In this document: positions 23,211 to 31,512 of the stretch, one piece after another
Position numbering within the stretch: position 1 is the first letter of the stretch
Layout: each line of letters starts with the position of its first letter
Assembly: GCA_030833985.1 (NCBI GenBank)
Contig: JAURGC010000007.1
Location: 1-34,302 of the forward strand
Direction of reading: 5' to 3'
Length of the DNA stretch: 34,302 nt
Source: Algoriphagus sp.
GTDB taxonomy: Bacteria; Bacteroidota; Bacteroidia; Cytophagales; Cyclobacteriaceae
Translations under genes and position numbers: made by a program
Notes under the pieces: generated by a model
What the model was told of the DNA's origin: nothing
What the model saw: only the letters and a program-made list of their open reading frames with translations
Databases searched by the model: none

Positions 23211-23768
23211 ATGGAAGAATTAGCATTCCACATTGGAGTTGCGAATAGCACTCATAAACTATATGCCGATCAAATTGCAGCAGAGATGGAAAATTCTGCT
23301 AAAGCTAGAGGAACTGGCATTGCCAAACGAAGTCCTGCTTACTTGGAAGCCAAAATGGACGAGGGAAAGGCCGTCATCGCTTTAACTACAGCAGGAAACT
23401 GGGCAGGATTTTGTTACATTGAAGCTTGGGGTCATGGGAAGTTTGTTGCCAATTCTGGTTTGATTGTAGCCCCTGAATACAGACAATATGGGTTGGCTCG
23501 AAAAATCAAACAAGAAGTATTTAAATTGAGTCAAGAGAAATACCCAGAATCAAAGATTTTTGGTTTGACAACTGGAGCAGCTGTCATGAAAATAAATTCA
23601 GAATTGGGCTATATCCCCGTTTCTTATTCCGCATTGACAGATGACGAAGAATTTTGGAAAGGATGCCAAAGTTGCGTCAACTTTGAAATCTTGACCGCCA
23701 AAAATCGACAAAATTGTCTCTGTACAGCCATGCTTTTTGATCCAAAATCAAAGAAAAAAGAAAGTTAG
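23211..23768 (+). CDS. GNAT family N-acyltransferase, candidate first enzyme of arginine synthesis
   Basis: The 185-residue protein has a GNAT fold. The acyl-CoA-binding segment is S-G-L-I-V-A-P-E-Y-R-Q-Y-G-L-A-R-K at about residues 82-98, with a following F-G-L-T-T-G-A-A-V strand and helix near residues 122-130. The C-terminal part carries four cysteines (two in C-Q-S-C, about residues 152-155, and two in C-L-C, about residues 168-170) that might bind metal. It is the first gene of the arginine cluster, which otherwise lacks argA and argJ, so it is the natural candidate for N-acetylglutamate (or N-succinylglutamate) synthase. That role is inferred from context; the fold alone does not give the substrate. 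Confidence 0.75.
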   Translation: MEELAFHIGVANSTHKLYADQIAAEMENSAKARGTGIAKRSPAYLEAKMDEGKAVIALTTAGNWAGFCYIEAWGHGKFVANSGLIVAPEYRQYGLARKIKQEVFKLSQEKYPESKIFGLTTGAAVMKINSELGYIPVSYSALTDDEEFWKGCQSCVNFEILTAKNRQNCLCTAMLFDPKSKKKES

Positions 23769-23818
23769 TACAAGAGATAAAAAGTAATAATTACTTTAAC
23801 GCTTTCAAAACCTATCCT

Positions 23819-25012
23819 ATGAAAAAAGTAGTTTTAGCTTACAGTGGTGGATTAGACACCACCTTTTGTGCCCTTCATCTCTCAAAAGACTTGGGATACG
23901 AAGTTCATGCAGTCCTTGTAAATACGGGTGGATTTGGAGAACAAGAACTTTTAGCAATTGAACATCGAGCGCATGCTTTGGGGGTTGCTTCCTTTCGACA
24001 ATTGGATGTGGTTCAAGAATATTACCAGGAAGTAATTCGCTTTTTAGTTTATGGAAATGTTCTAAAAAATGACACCTACCCCCTTTCTGTTTCCGCAGAA
24101 CGGATTCTACAGGCCAAATCAATCGCTGAATATGCCAAAACCATAGGGGCTAAAGCAATTGCCCACGGTTCTACGGGAGCAGGAAATGACCAGGTACGAT
24201 TTGATATGATTTTCCAAATACTAGTTCCTGAAGTGGAAATCATCACCCCCATTCGTGACTTAAAACTAAGTAGACAAGAAGAGATTGACTACCTAAAAAA
24301 ACATGGTGTATCCATGAATTTTGAAAAGGCAGCTTACTCTGTCAATAAAGGTATTTGGGGCACTTCTGTGGGAGGAAAAGAAACCTTAACTTCCTTAGGT
24401 TTTCTTCCAGAGGAGGCATGGCCTACCCCAGTCACGGAAAGTGATCCGAAAGAAATTAAATTGACTTTTGTTCAAGGGGAAATAAAAGGCATTGATGGAG
24501 TTACTTATGCTACCCCTGTTGATGCCATCCTAAAACTTCAATCTTTAGCTGCTCCCTACGGAATAGGACGAGATATCCATGTGGGTGACACTATTATTGG
24601 AATTAAAGGTCGAGTAGGCTTTGAAGCAGCTGCTCCATTAATTCTCATAAAAGCCCACCAATTAATCGAAAAACATACGTTAACCAAGTGGCAACTGTAT
24701 TGGAAAAAACAGATGTCCGAATTCTATGGAAATCACCTCCATGAAGGGCATTTTTTGGATCCAGTAATGCGCAATTTTGAAACATTCCTAGAAAGTACGC
24801 AAGCCCAGGTCACTGGAGAAGTTCAGGTCTTATTACAACCTTATCGATTTACTTTGCTTGGAATTACATCCAATCATGATTTAATGTCTGCCAAATTCGG
24901 AACCTATGGAGAAATGAATTCAGGATACACTGGCGAGGATGTAAAAGGATTTACACGCATATTGGGTAACCAAACGGCTATTTTCCATAAGGTAAAAAAA
25001 TCAAATGACTAA
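23819..25012 (+). CDS. argG: Argininosuccinate synthase
   Basis: The 397-residue enzyme joins citrulline and aspartate with ATP to form argininosuccinate. The PP-loop A-Y-S-G-G-L-D-T-T is at residues 7-15. Later family motifs include H-G-S-T-G-A-G-N-D-Q-V-R-F-D (about residues 117-130), which binds citrulline and aspartate, and N-K-G-I-W-G-T-S-V-G-G (about 176-186). Length is normal. It is the second gene of the cluster, and the argC start overlaps its end by eight bases, indicating coupled translation. The sequence has the features of the divergent Bacteroidota ArgG group rather than the E. coli long form. Confidence 0.95.
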   Translation: MKKVVLAYSGGLDTTFCALHLSKDLGYEVHAVLVNTGGFGEQELLAIEHRAHALGVASFRQLDVVQEYYQEVIRFLVYGNVLKNDTYPLSVSAERILQAKSIAEYAKTIGAKAIAHGSTGAGNDQVRFDMIFQILVPEVEIITPIRDLKLSRQEEIDYLKKHGVSMNFEKAAYSVNKGIWGTSVGGKETLTSLGFLPEEAWPTPVTESDPKEIKLTFVQGEIKGIDGVTYATPVDAILKLQSLAAPYGIGRDIHVGDTIIGIKGRVGFEAAAPLILIKAHQLIEKHTLTKWQLYWKKQMSEFYGNHLHEGHFLDPVMRNFETFLESTQAQVTGEVQVLLQPYRFTLLGITSNHDLMSAKFGTYGEMNSGYTGEDVKGFTRILGNQTAIFHKVKKSND

Positions 25013-25973
25013 AATCAAAACAGCAATCATAGGAGCCGCGGGGTACACTGGCGCTGAGCTTGTTCGGCTTTTGGTGCATCATCCTTATTGCGAGCTAGTA
25101 TGTCTATATTCCTCCAGCCAAAAAGGCAAACGTATTGATGAATTGCATGGTGATTTAATTGGGGATTGCGATCTTCGATTTACAGATGTAATTCCACATT
25201 CTGAATTAGATGCTGTTTTTTTATGCTTACCCCATGGCGAGGCTACCTCATTTCTTAATCAACATTCATTTTCAGAATCGACTGTCCTAATTGACTTATC
25301 TACTGATTTCCGAAATGAATCCGCTGGATTTGTTTATGGGTTACCTGAAGTGAATGCCCATAAAGTAAAAACAGCAAAGCGAATTGCTAATCCTGGTTGC
25401 TTTGCCACGGCGATTCAATTGGCTTTAGCACCTGCGATTCAAAAAAATTGGGTTCAGGCCCCTATCCATGTCACAGGTGTTACAGGTAGTACAGGTGCCG
25501 GTAAAAGTTTAATTGAAACTTCCCACTTCAGCTACAGAACAAACAACCTATCGGTTTATAAACTTTTCAATCATCAGCACCTTCAAGAAATCAAGCAAAC
25601 CTTTCAACAGCTTAATCCTGAGGCAAAAGAAGAAATTCTATTTGTTCCTTACCGAGGCAATTTTTCAAGAGGAATTTGGGTTACCGCCTATTTCCCATTT
25701 ACTGGAACAAAGGAAATGGCCATAAATTGCTACAAGGAATTTTATTCTCAAGCAGAATTTACCCATGTAACAGAAGGTGAATTAGATCTAAAACAAGTGA
25801 TAAACACAAATAAGTGCCTACTTTCTTTACAGGTTCAAAACGGGCAATTGATTATTTATTCTGCTATTGACAACCTCTTAAAAGGAGCTTCCGGACAGGC
25901 AATTCAAAACTTTAACCTTGCTTTCGGATTAGAAGAAAAAATGGGCTTGAATTTAAAATCTGTAGTTTTTTAG
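25005..25973 (+). CDS. argC: N-acyl-gamma-glutamyl-phosphate reductase
   Basis: The 322-residue protein reduces the N-acyl-glutamyl phosphate made by ArgB, using NADPH. The N-terminal Rossmann motif G-A-A-G-Y-T-G-A-E is at residues 10-18, and the catalytic cysteine is in A-N-P-G-C-F-A-T (Cys132). The T-G-V-T-G-S-T-G-A-G-K segment and F-V-P-Y-R-G-N-F-S-R-G-I match the ArgC substrate and dimer regions. It lies between argG and argD in the same direction. In other bacteria the substrate carries an acetyl group; here the acyl group may be succinyl, as discussed for the carbamoyltransferase. Confidence 0.95.
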   Translation: MTKIKTAIIGAAGYTGAELVRLLVHHPYCELVCLYSSSQKGKRIDELHGDLIGDCDLRFTDVIPHSELDAVFLCLPHGEATSFLNQHSFSESTVLIDLSTDFRNESAGFVYGLPEVNAHKVKTAKRIANPGCFATAIQLALAPAIQKNWVQAPIHVTGVTGSTGAGKSLIETSHFSYRTNNLSVYKLFNHQHLQEIKQTFQQLNPEAKEEILFVPYRGNFSRGIWVTAYFPFTGTKEMAINCYKEFYSQAEFTHVTEGELDLKQVINTNKCLLSLQVQNGQLIIYSAIDNLLKGASGQAIQNFNLAFGLEEKMGLNLKSVVF

Positions 25974-26011
25974 GCAAATATTTTTGCACCTACTTCATCT
26001 GAACAGAAAAA

Positions 26012-27154
26012 ATGAAATTATTCGATGTTTATCCCCTCATTCCAATAAACCTTGTCAAAGCTAACGGGTGCCGTTTATGGGATGAGCAGGGCCAAGAATA
26101 TTTGGATTTGTATGGCGGACATGCGGTCATCTCCATTGGACATAGTCATCCGCATTATGTACAATGCATTACCAAACAGGTTGAGCAACTAGGCTTTTAT
26201 TCCAACTCGATTCAAATCCCATTACAGCAAGCATTAGCCACCAAATTGGCTGAATTATCTTGTCTACACGAGTACCAATTGTTTTTGGTCAATTCAGGTG
26301 CTGAGGCAAATGAAAATGCCCTCAAAATGGCTTCATTTGTTACCAACAAGTCTGGGTTTATCGCATTTTCCGGTTCCTTTCATGGCCGCACTTCTGCAGC
26401 TGTGGCCTTGACGGATAATGCCAAATTGGTTGCTCCTTGCAATGAAAGAGATGATTTTTATATTTTGCCTTTAGGTGATTTAGACGCCGTTGAAAAAGTA
26501 CTAAGGACACAACCCATTGCAGGAATATTAATTGAAGGGATTCAAGGAGTAGGCGGTATTCAGGTACCAGAATCCAATTTTCTTTTAGGCCTCCAAAAGT
26601 TGGCCAAATCCTATGGTGCTAAATTAATCCTGGATGAAGTACAATCGGGTTATGGTCGAACTGGTCGTTTCTTTGCTCACCAATGGGTAGATGGATTGGA
26701 ACCTGATTTAATTACAATTGCCAAGGGAATGGGCAATGGATTTCCAATTGGTGGACTATTACTTTCTTCAGATTTTAAGGCAAGCTACGGATTATTAGGA
26801 ACTACCTTTGGCGGAAATCATTTGGCTTGTGCAGCAGGTCTTGCAGTCTTAGAAGTTTTAGAAAAAGAGCAATTACAAATTAGGGCTTTGGAATTGGGTA
26901 CAAAACTTATGTCTGAATTACGAACAATACCAGGTATAACTGCTGTACGTGGCCAGGGATTAATGGTTGGCTTCGATTTAAACCAAGATGCAGCTCCTAT
27001 TCGTAGCCTCTTAGTGTCTAAACACAAAATTTTCACGGGTTCCGCCGCAAAGAAAGAAACCATCCGTCTATTGCCTCCTTTGACTGTAACTTGGGAGGAG
27101 CTCGCTTCATTTGTAAGTGCTTTAAAAGATGTTTTAAACTCACATCCTCATTAA
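26012..27154 (+). CDS. argD: N-acylornithine aminotransferase (class III PLP enzyme)
   Basis: The 380-residue protein converts N-acyl-glutamate semialdehyde to N-acyl-ornithine using glutamate. Motifs are N-S-G-A-E-A-N-E-N-A-L-K at about residues 96-107, F-S-G-S-F-H-G-R-T at about 119-127, the L-I-L-D-E-V-Q-S-G-Y-G-R-T-G segment around residue 208, and the PLP lysine in T-I-A-K-G-M-G-N-G-F-P-I-G-G (Lys238). Length and motifs agree with ArgD and AstC-type enzymes. Its place between argC and argF' supports the biosynthetic role. Confidence 0.95.
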   Translation: MKLFDVYPLIPINLVKANGCRLWDEQGQEYLDLYGGHAVISIGHSHPHYVQCITKQVEQLGFYSNSIQIPLQQALATKLAELSCLHEYQLFLVNSGAEANENALKMASFVTNKSGFIAFSGSFHGRTSAAVALTDNAKLVAPCNERDDFYILPLGDLDAVEKVLRTQPIAGILIEGIQGVGGIQVPESNFLLGLQKLAKSYGAKLILDEVQSGYGRTGRFFAHQWVDGLEPDLITIAKGMGNGFPIGGLLLSSDFKASYGLLGTTFGGNHLACAAGLAVLEVLEKEQLQIRALELGTKLMSELRTIPGITAVRGQGLMVGFDLNQDAAPIRSLLVSKHKIFTGSAAKKETIRLLPPLTVTWEELASFVSALKDVLNSHPH

Positions 27155-27166
27155 ATTCTCTGATCC

Positions 27167-28111
27167 ATGAATCATTTTTATAAGTTTGAATCTAAAAAAC
27201 TCGGTCAAGAATTACTGGAGTTAGCCACTTTGTACAAGGCAAATCCTACCCTTCATTCAAGCAAAGGTAAAGGAAAGCGAATTGGATGTATTTTTTTAAA
27301 TCCTTCGCTTAGAACACGCGTATCTACACAAATAGCTGCCCAACAACTCGGCATGGAAGCAATTGTTTTGAATATGGATAAGGAGGGTTGGGCGCTGGAA
27401 ATGAAAAATGGAGCAATTATGAATGGTAGCACTGTGGAGCACATCAAAGATGCCGCAGGAGTTTTGGGTTCATATTTTGATATTTTAGCACTTCGAGCAT
27501 TTCCAACTTTAACGCAAAAGGATGAGGATATTTCTGATTTTGTATTCCATCAGTTTGTGAATTATTCAGGAATCCCAGTGATTAGTTTAGAATCTGCCAT
27601 TCGCCATCCATTGCAAAGTTTGGCAGATCAATTGACAATTCAAGAATTAACTCAGAAAGGAAAAAAACCGAAAGTGGTACTCACTTGGGGTCCTCACATT
27701 AAAGCAATTCCGCATGCTGTGGCCAATAGCTTTGCCGAATGGACCTTAGGAATGGGACATGATTTGACCATTTGTCATCCTGAAGGATACGAACTAGATC
27801 CTACATTCACTCATGGAGCATTAATTACAACCAAGCAAGAAGAGGCGCTGGAGCAAGCAGATTTTGTTTATGTAAAAAATTGGTCTTCCTATAAGGACTA
27901 TGGGAAGATTTTGACTACAGATTCCACTTGGATGTTGACAGAAGCACATTTAAAGAATGCCCCTCAAGCGAAAATCATGCATTGTCTGCCTGTAAGAAGA
28001 AACGTAGAACTTTCGGATGAACTTTTGGATGGGTCTCGTTCCTTGGTACAGCAACAAGCACTCAATCGAATCTATGCTGCCCAGGCGGTAATCAGTAAAC
28101 TTCTCCCTTAA
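27167..28111 (+). CDS. argF': N-acyl-ornithine carbamoyltransferase, probably N-succinylornithine type
   Basis: The 314-residue protein belongs to the transcarbamylase group that acts on N-acylated ornithine. The carbamoyl-phosphate motif is S-L-R-T-R-V-S-T (residues 47-54) and the ornithine-side motif is H-C-L-P-V-R-R-N (residues about 271-278), both as in the Bacteroides fragilis N-succinylornithine transcarbamylase, which has the same pattern. The published selectivity residue (Glu92 in the Xanthomonas N-acetylornithine enzyme, Pro90 in the B. fragilis enzyme) aligns by my count with Val90, next to E-H-I. In the Xanthomonas enzyme, changing Glu92 to Val was reported to switch it to succinyl substrate. 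That favours a succinyl substrate here. It sits 12 bases after argD. Confidence 0.88.
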   Translation: MNHFYKFESKKLGQELLELATLYKANPTLHSSKGKGKRIGCIFLNPSLRTRVSTQIAAQQLGMEAIVLNMDKEGWALEMKNGAIMNGSTVEHIKDAAGVLGSYFDILALRAFPTLTQKDEDISDFVFHQFVNYSGIPVISLESAIRHPLQSLADQLTIQELTQKGKKPKVVLTWGPHIKAIPHAVANSFAEWTLGMGHDLTICHPEGYELDPTFTHGALITTKQEEALEQADFVYVKNWSSYKDYGKILTTDSTWMLTEAHLKNAPQAKIMHCLPVRRNVELSDELLDGSRSLVQQQALNRIYAAQAVISKLLP

Positions 28112-28133
28112 ATTTTCTTAAATTCATCTGTTT

Positions 28134-28934
28134 ATGAAAATATCTATCATCAAAATCGGAGGAAATGTAATTGACTATCCTGAAAAGCTGGAGGAGTTTT
28201 TAAGCATTTTTGCCAAGGTCCCAGGGTATAAAATCTTGGTACATGGTGGTGGAGTAATGGCATCTCGTTTCGGAGAAAGTATGGGTATTATGCCTGAAAT
28301 GGTAGATGGTCGGAGAATCACCGATAAGGATACCTTAGATATGGTAACGATGGTCTATGCAGGCTTAATCAGTAAAACTGTGGTAGCAAAACTTCAAGCG
28401 CTTAAAGTGAATGCAATTGGACTAACAGGTGCTGATGGAAACCTAATTCGTTCAGTTAAGCGCCCTGTTCGTGGGATAGACTATGGCTTTGTAGGTGATA
28501 TTCAAGAAGTTAATGTGACTTTATTTCAACAATTACTTCAAATAGGGATATTGCCTGTTGTCAATGCAATCACGCACGACAAAAAAGGGCAGTTGTTAAA
28601 TACCAACGCCGATTCCATTGCGTCCGCTCTTGCTACAAGTTTGGCTGATGAGCACCATGTGGATTTGTACTTTTGTTTCAACAAGCAAGGTGTACTTATT
28701 GATGAGAATAATGAGCAATCCATCATTCCACTGATTAATGAGGATATTTACAGCGAACTTCGGAAGGAAAATGTGATACACTCTGGAATGATTCCTAAGC
28801 TTGATAACGCCTTTGAAGCCCTTAAACAAGGAGTTCAACGTGTTTGGATTGGGAAAGCAGAAAATTTAATGATGGCAGTAAAAGGTAAAACTGCTGGAAC
28901 AATCATTGAGCGACAACGTTACGATCTGTACTAA
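28134..28934 (+). CDS. argB: N-acylglutamate kinase
   Basis: The 266-residue amino-acid kinase phosphorylates N-acyl-glutamate. Visible motifs are K-I-G-G-N-V (about residues 7-12), the H-G-G-G-V phosphate-binding loop at about residues 37-41, and G-L-T-G-A-D-G-N-L-I around residues 96-105. There is no N-terminal helix of the arginine-sensitive hexameric type, so feedback inhibition by arginine is not expected, though this is only inferred. The acyl group may be succinyl (see the carbamoyltransferase). The stop codon overlaps the argE start as TAATG, sharing one base at 28934. Confidence 0.95.
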   Translation: MKISIIKIGGNVIDYPEKLEEFLSIFAKVPGYKILVHGGGVMASRFGESMGIMPEMVDGRRITDKDTLDMVTMVYAGLISKTVVAKLQALKVNAIGLTGADGNLIRSVKRPVRGIDYGFVGDIQEVNVTLFQQLLQIGILPVVNAITHDKKGQLLNTNADSIASALATSLADEHHVDLYFCFNKQGVLIDENNEQSIIPLINEDIYSELRKENVIHSGMIPKLDNAFEALKQGVQRVWIGKAENLMMAVKGKTAGTIIERQRYDLY

Positions 28935-30001
28935 TGGATACCCTTGGAAAAGAAGCCGTTAGCTTATTAAAAAAATTAATCTCAATTTCTTCCTTTTCGA
29001 AATTTGAAGAAAACACGGCTGCACAAATCAATGAATTTTTAAAAAAGAAAGGGGTACATACCCAAACTTCAGGAAATAATGTTTGGGCCTTTGCCAACCC
29101 TTATCAGGAACACCTACCCACTGTTTGGTTAAATTCCCACCACGACACAGTAAAACCAGCTCTAAGCTACACCAAAGATCCATTTACACCTCTTGAAGAT
29201 GATGGAAAATTATATGGATTAGGTTCCAATGATGCAGGGGGACCATTGGTAGCATTAATTGCATCATTTTGCCACTTTATTGGTAAACCATTGCCTTTTA
29301 ATTTACTTCTAATTGCTTCTGCCGAAGAAGAAATCTCTGGACCGAATGGTATCAGCAGTCTAGTTCCAATCCTCCCTCCTGCCGAATTAGTACTAGTTGG
29401 GGAACCTACGCAAATGAAATTAGCTGTAGCTGAAAAAGGGTTGCTCGTTTTGGAAGGTACCATTAAAGGAAAAGCAGGTCATGCGGCACGAGAAGAAGGA
29501 GTGAATGCCATCTACCTTGCTTTGAATGATTTAACTAAAATAAAGGAGTATCAATTCAAGAAGATTTCTCCTTTCTTAGGCCCCACCAAGCTTTCCTGTA
29601 CCATGATTCATGCTGGAGAACAACACAATCGAGTACCTGAATTTTGTACGTATGTATTAGATATCCGAATGAATGAATTGTATACTCATGAGGAAATAAT
29701 AGACGAATTAAGTAAAGAATTAGCTGCAGAATTGGTTCCAAGAAGTACGAGACTTCGTTCTTCTTTTCTTCCAGAAAATCATGCACTACAGCAGGTTGCA
29801 AAAAAATTAGAATTGGAGATGTTTGGAAGCCCCACCCTATCGGATCAAGCACTAATCCCCTATCCTTCAGCAAAAATTGGACCTGGAGATTCCGCAAGGT
29901 CCCATACTGCTGACGAGTTTATTTACATTCAAGAATTGGAAGAAAGTATCCCACTTTACATTTCTATTTTAGAGCAGTACGCTGCTTTACGAGGCTGTTA
30001 A
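28934..30001 (+). CDS. argE: M20 family N-acyl-citrulline/ornithine deacylase (ArgE-like)
   Basis: The 355-residue metallohydrolase removes the N-acyl group late in the pathway. Metal and catalytic residues are visible in N-S-H-H-D-T-V (about residues 66-72), G-L-G-S-N-D-A-G-G (95-103) and A-S-A-E-E-E-I-S-G (128-136, with the catalytic Glu pair). In a pathway with an acylated carbamoyltransferase, the deacylase acts on N-acyl-citrulline rather than N-acyl-ornithine. DapE, which removes succinyl groups from diaminopimelate intermediates, belongs to the same M20 family, so a desuccinylase activity here is reasonable. It is translationally coupled to argB by a one-base overlap. Confidence 0.92.
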   Translation: MDTLGKEAVSLLKKLISISSFSKFEENTAAQINEFLKKKGVHTQTSGNNVWAFANPYQEHLPTVWLNSHHDTVKPALSYTKDPFTPLEDDGKLYGLGSNDAGGPLVALIASFCHFIGKPLPFNLLLIASAEEEISGPNGISSLVPILPPAELVLVGEPTQMKLAVAEKGLLVLEGTIKGKAGHAAREEGVNAIYLALNDLTKIKEYQFKKISPFLGPTKLSCTMIHAGEQHNRVPEFCTYVLDIRMNELYTHEEIIDELSKELAAELVPRSTRLRSSFLPENHALQQVAKKLELEMFGSPTLSDQALIPYPSAKIGPGDSARSHTADEFIYIQELEESIPLYISILEQYAALRGC

Positions 30002-30015
30002 AATATTAAGGAGCA

Positions 30016-31356
30016 ATGAAACTTTGGCAAAAAACAAGTACTAGCAAACGAGAGGTAGAACAATTTACTGTAGGAAATGATCCACTTTTCGATATTCTTT
30101 TGGCCCCCTATGATGTTCTGGGGTCAATGGCCCATGCTACCATGCTTTGCAGTATTGGTTTGGTTAGCCAAAAAGAAAATGAATTACTTCAAAAAGGGCT
30201 TAAGGAAATTTTCGAAGAAATTAGAGCTGGGAAATTTGAAATAGAAACTGGAGTTGAAGATGTTCATTCGCAGGTTGAAGTATTACTTACACGTCGGTAT
30301 GGAGAAGTTGGAAAAAAACTTCACAGCGGAAGAAGTAGAAATGATCAAGTTCTAGTTGATTTAAAATTATTTTACAGAGAGGAGATTCGCGATCTGGTTC
30401 GGGAAATCAGTGCTTTGGGAGACCGACTATTGGTATTGGCAGAAGCCCACAAAGGGGATTTAATGCCGGGATACACCCATACTCAATTAGCGATGCCCTC
30501 TTCTTTTGGATTGTGGTTTGCTTCCTTTGCTGAAAGCCTAAGTGAAGATTTAAATTTATTACAAGTTGCCTTTGAATTAAGCAATAAAAACCCCTTAGGA
30601 TCCGCCGCCGGATATGGATCCAGCTTCCCTTTGAACAGAACTTTAACTACAAAATTGTTAGGTTTTGCAGATTTACATCACAATGTGATCAATGCACAAA
30701 ATGCTAGAGGAAAAACAGAACGAACCCTTGGATTTGCTGTTGCGGGATTAGCGGGAACACTCAACAAATTGTCGGCTGATGTTTGTTTGTTTTGCAACCA
30801 ACATTTTTCATTTATTTCTTTTCCAGATGAATTAACTACGGGATCAAGCATCATGCCTCACAAAAAAAATCCTGATGTTTTCGAATTAATTCGTGCAAAG
30901 TCCAATCAGTTGCAAGGGCTGCCCAATTCAATTAACTTGATGTTAACTAATTTGACTACTGGATATCATCGTGATTTACAGCTATTGAAGGAAGCGGTTT
31001 TTCCTGCCCTAACTACACTCAAGTCTTGTTTAGAAATGAGCAGATTCATGCTTGAATCCATTGAAATTAGAAAGAATATTCTCAAAGATCCTTTTTACCA
31101 ACACCTCTTTTCGGTGGAATCTGTAAATGAATTGGTATTGAAAGGTGTTCCTTTTCGAGATGCGTACAAACAAATAGGAGCAAAAATTGAATCCAATGAT
31201 TTTTCTCCAAACCAAGAACAAGTCGTGCATAGCCATGAGGGCAGTATAGGAAATCTTTGTTTGGAAGAAATTCAGTTTAAGTTAAAGCAAGCAGAATTAA
31301 ACTTTGATTTTTCGAAGATGGATCAAGCATTTGAAGACCTTTTGAAAAGTATTTAA
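30016..31356 (+). CDS. argH: Argininosuccinate lyase
   Basis: The 446-residue enzyme splits argininosuccinate to arginine and fumarate, the last step of the pathway. Family motifs include H-S-G-R-S-R-N-D-Q-V at about residues 103-112, P-G-Y-T-H-T-Q-L-A near 153-161, and the fumarase-superfamily signature G-S-S-I-M-P-H-K-K-N-P at about residues 276-286, which contains the catalytic serine loop. Length is slightly below E. coli ArgH (457). It ends the cluster. The 156 bases up to the next gene (31357-31512) are AT-rich and hold no clear terminator. Confidence 0.96.
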   Translation: MKLWQKTSTSKREVEQFTVGNDPLFDILLAPYDVLGSMAHATMLCSIGLVSQKENELLQKGLKEIFEEIRAGKFEIETGVEDVHSQVEVLLTRRYGEVGKKLHSGRSRNDQVLVDLKLFYREEIRDLVREISALGDRLLVLAEAHKGDLMPGYTHTQLAMPSSFGLWFASFAESLSEDLNLLQVAFELSNKNPLGSAAGYGSSFPLNRTLTTKLLGFADLHHNVINAQNARGKTERTLGFAVAGLAGTLNKLSADVCLFCNQHFSFISFPDELTTGSSIMPHKKNPDVFELIRAKSNQLQGLPNSINLMLTNLTTGYHRDLQLLKEAVFPALTTLKSCLEMSRFMLESIEIRKNILKDPFYQHLFSVESVNELVLKGVPFRDAYKQIGAKIESNDFSPNQEQVVHSHEGSIGNLCLEEIQFKLKQAELNFDFSKMDQAFEDLLKSI

Positions 31357-31512
31357 TTCCAATTTGCTCCCCTCGCAACGGTATTCCCCACATTTAAAAA
31401 ATTGTAGCGGATTAAATTTTAAATAAGAGGTCCAAAAAAGAATTTATTATTTTGGTTTCCAATCAGTATAAGGTTTACTTATAAATGACCTTCCTTTTTT
31501 GTAAACTTGCAT

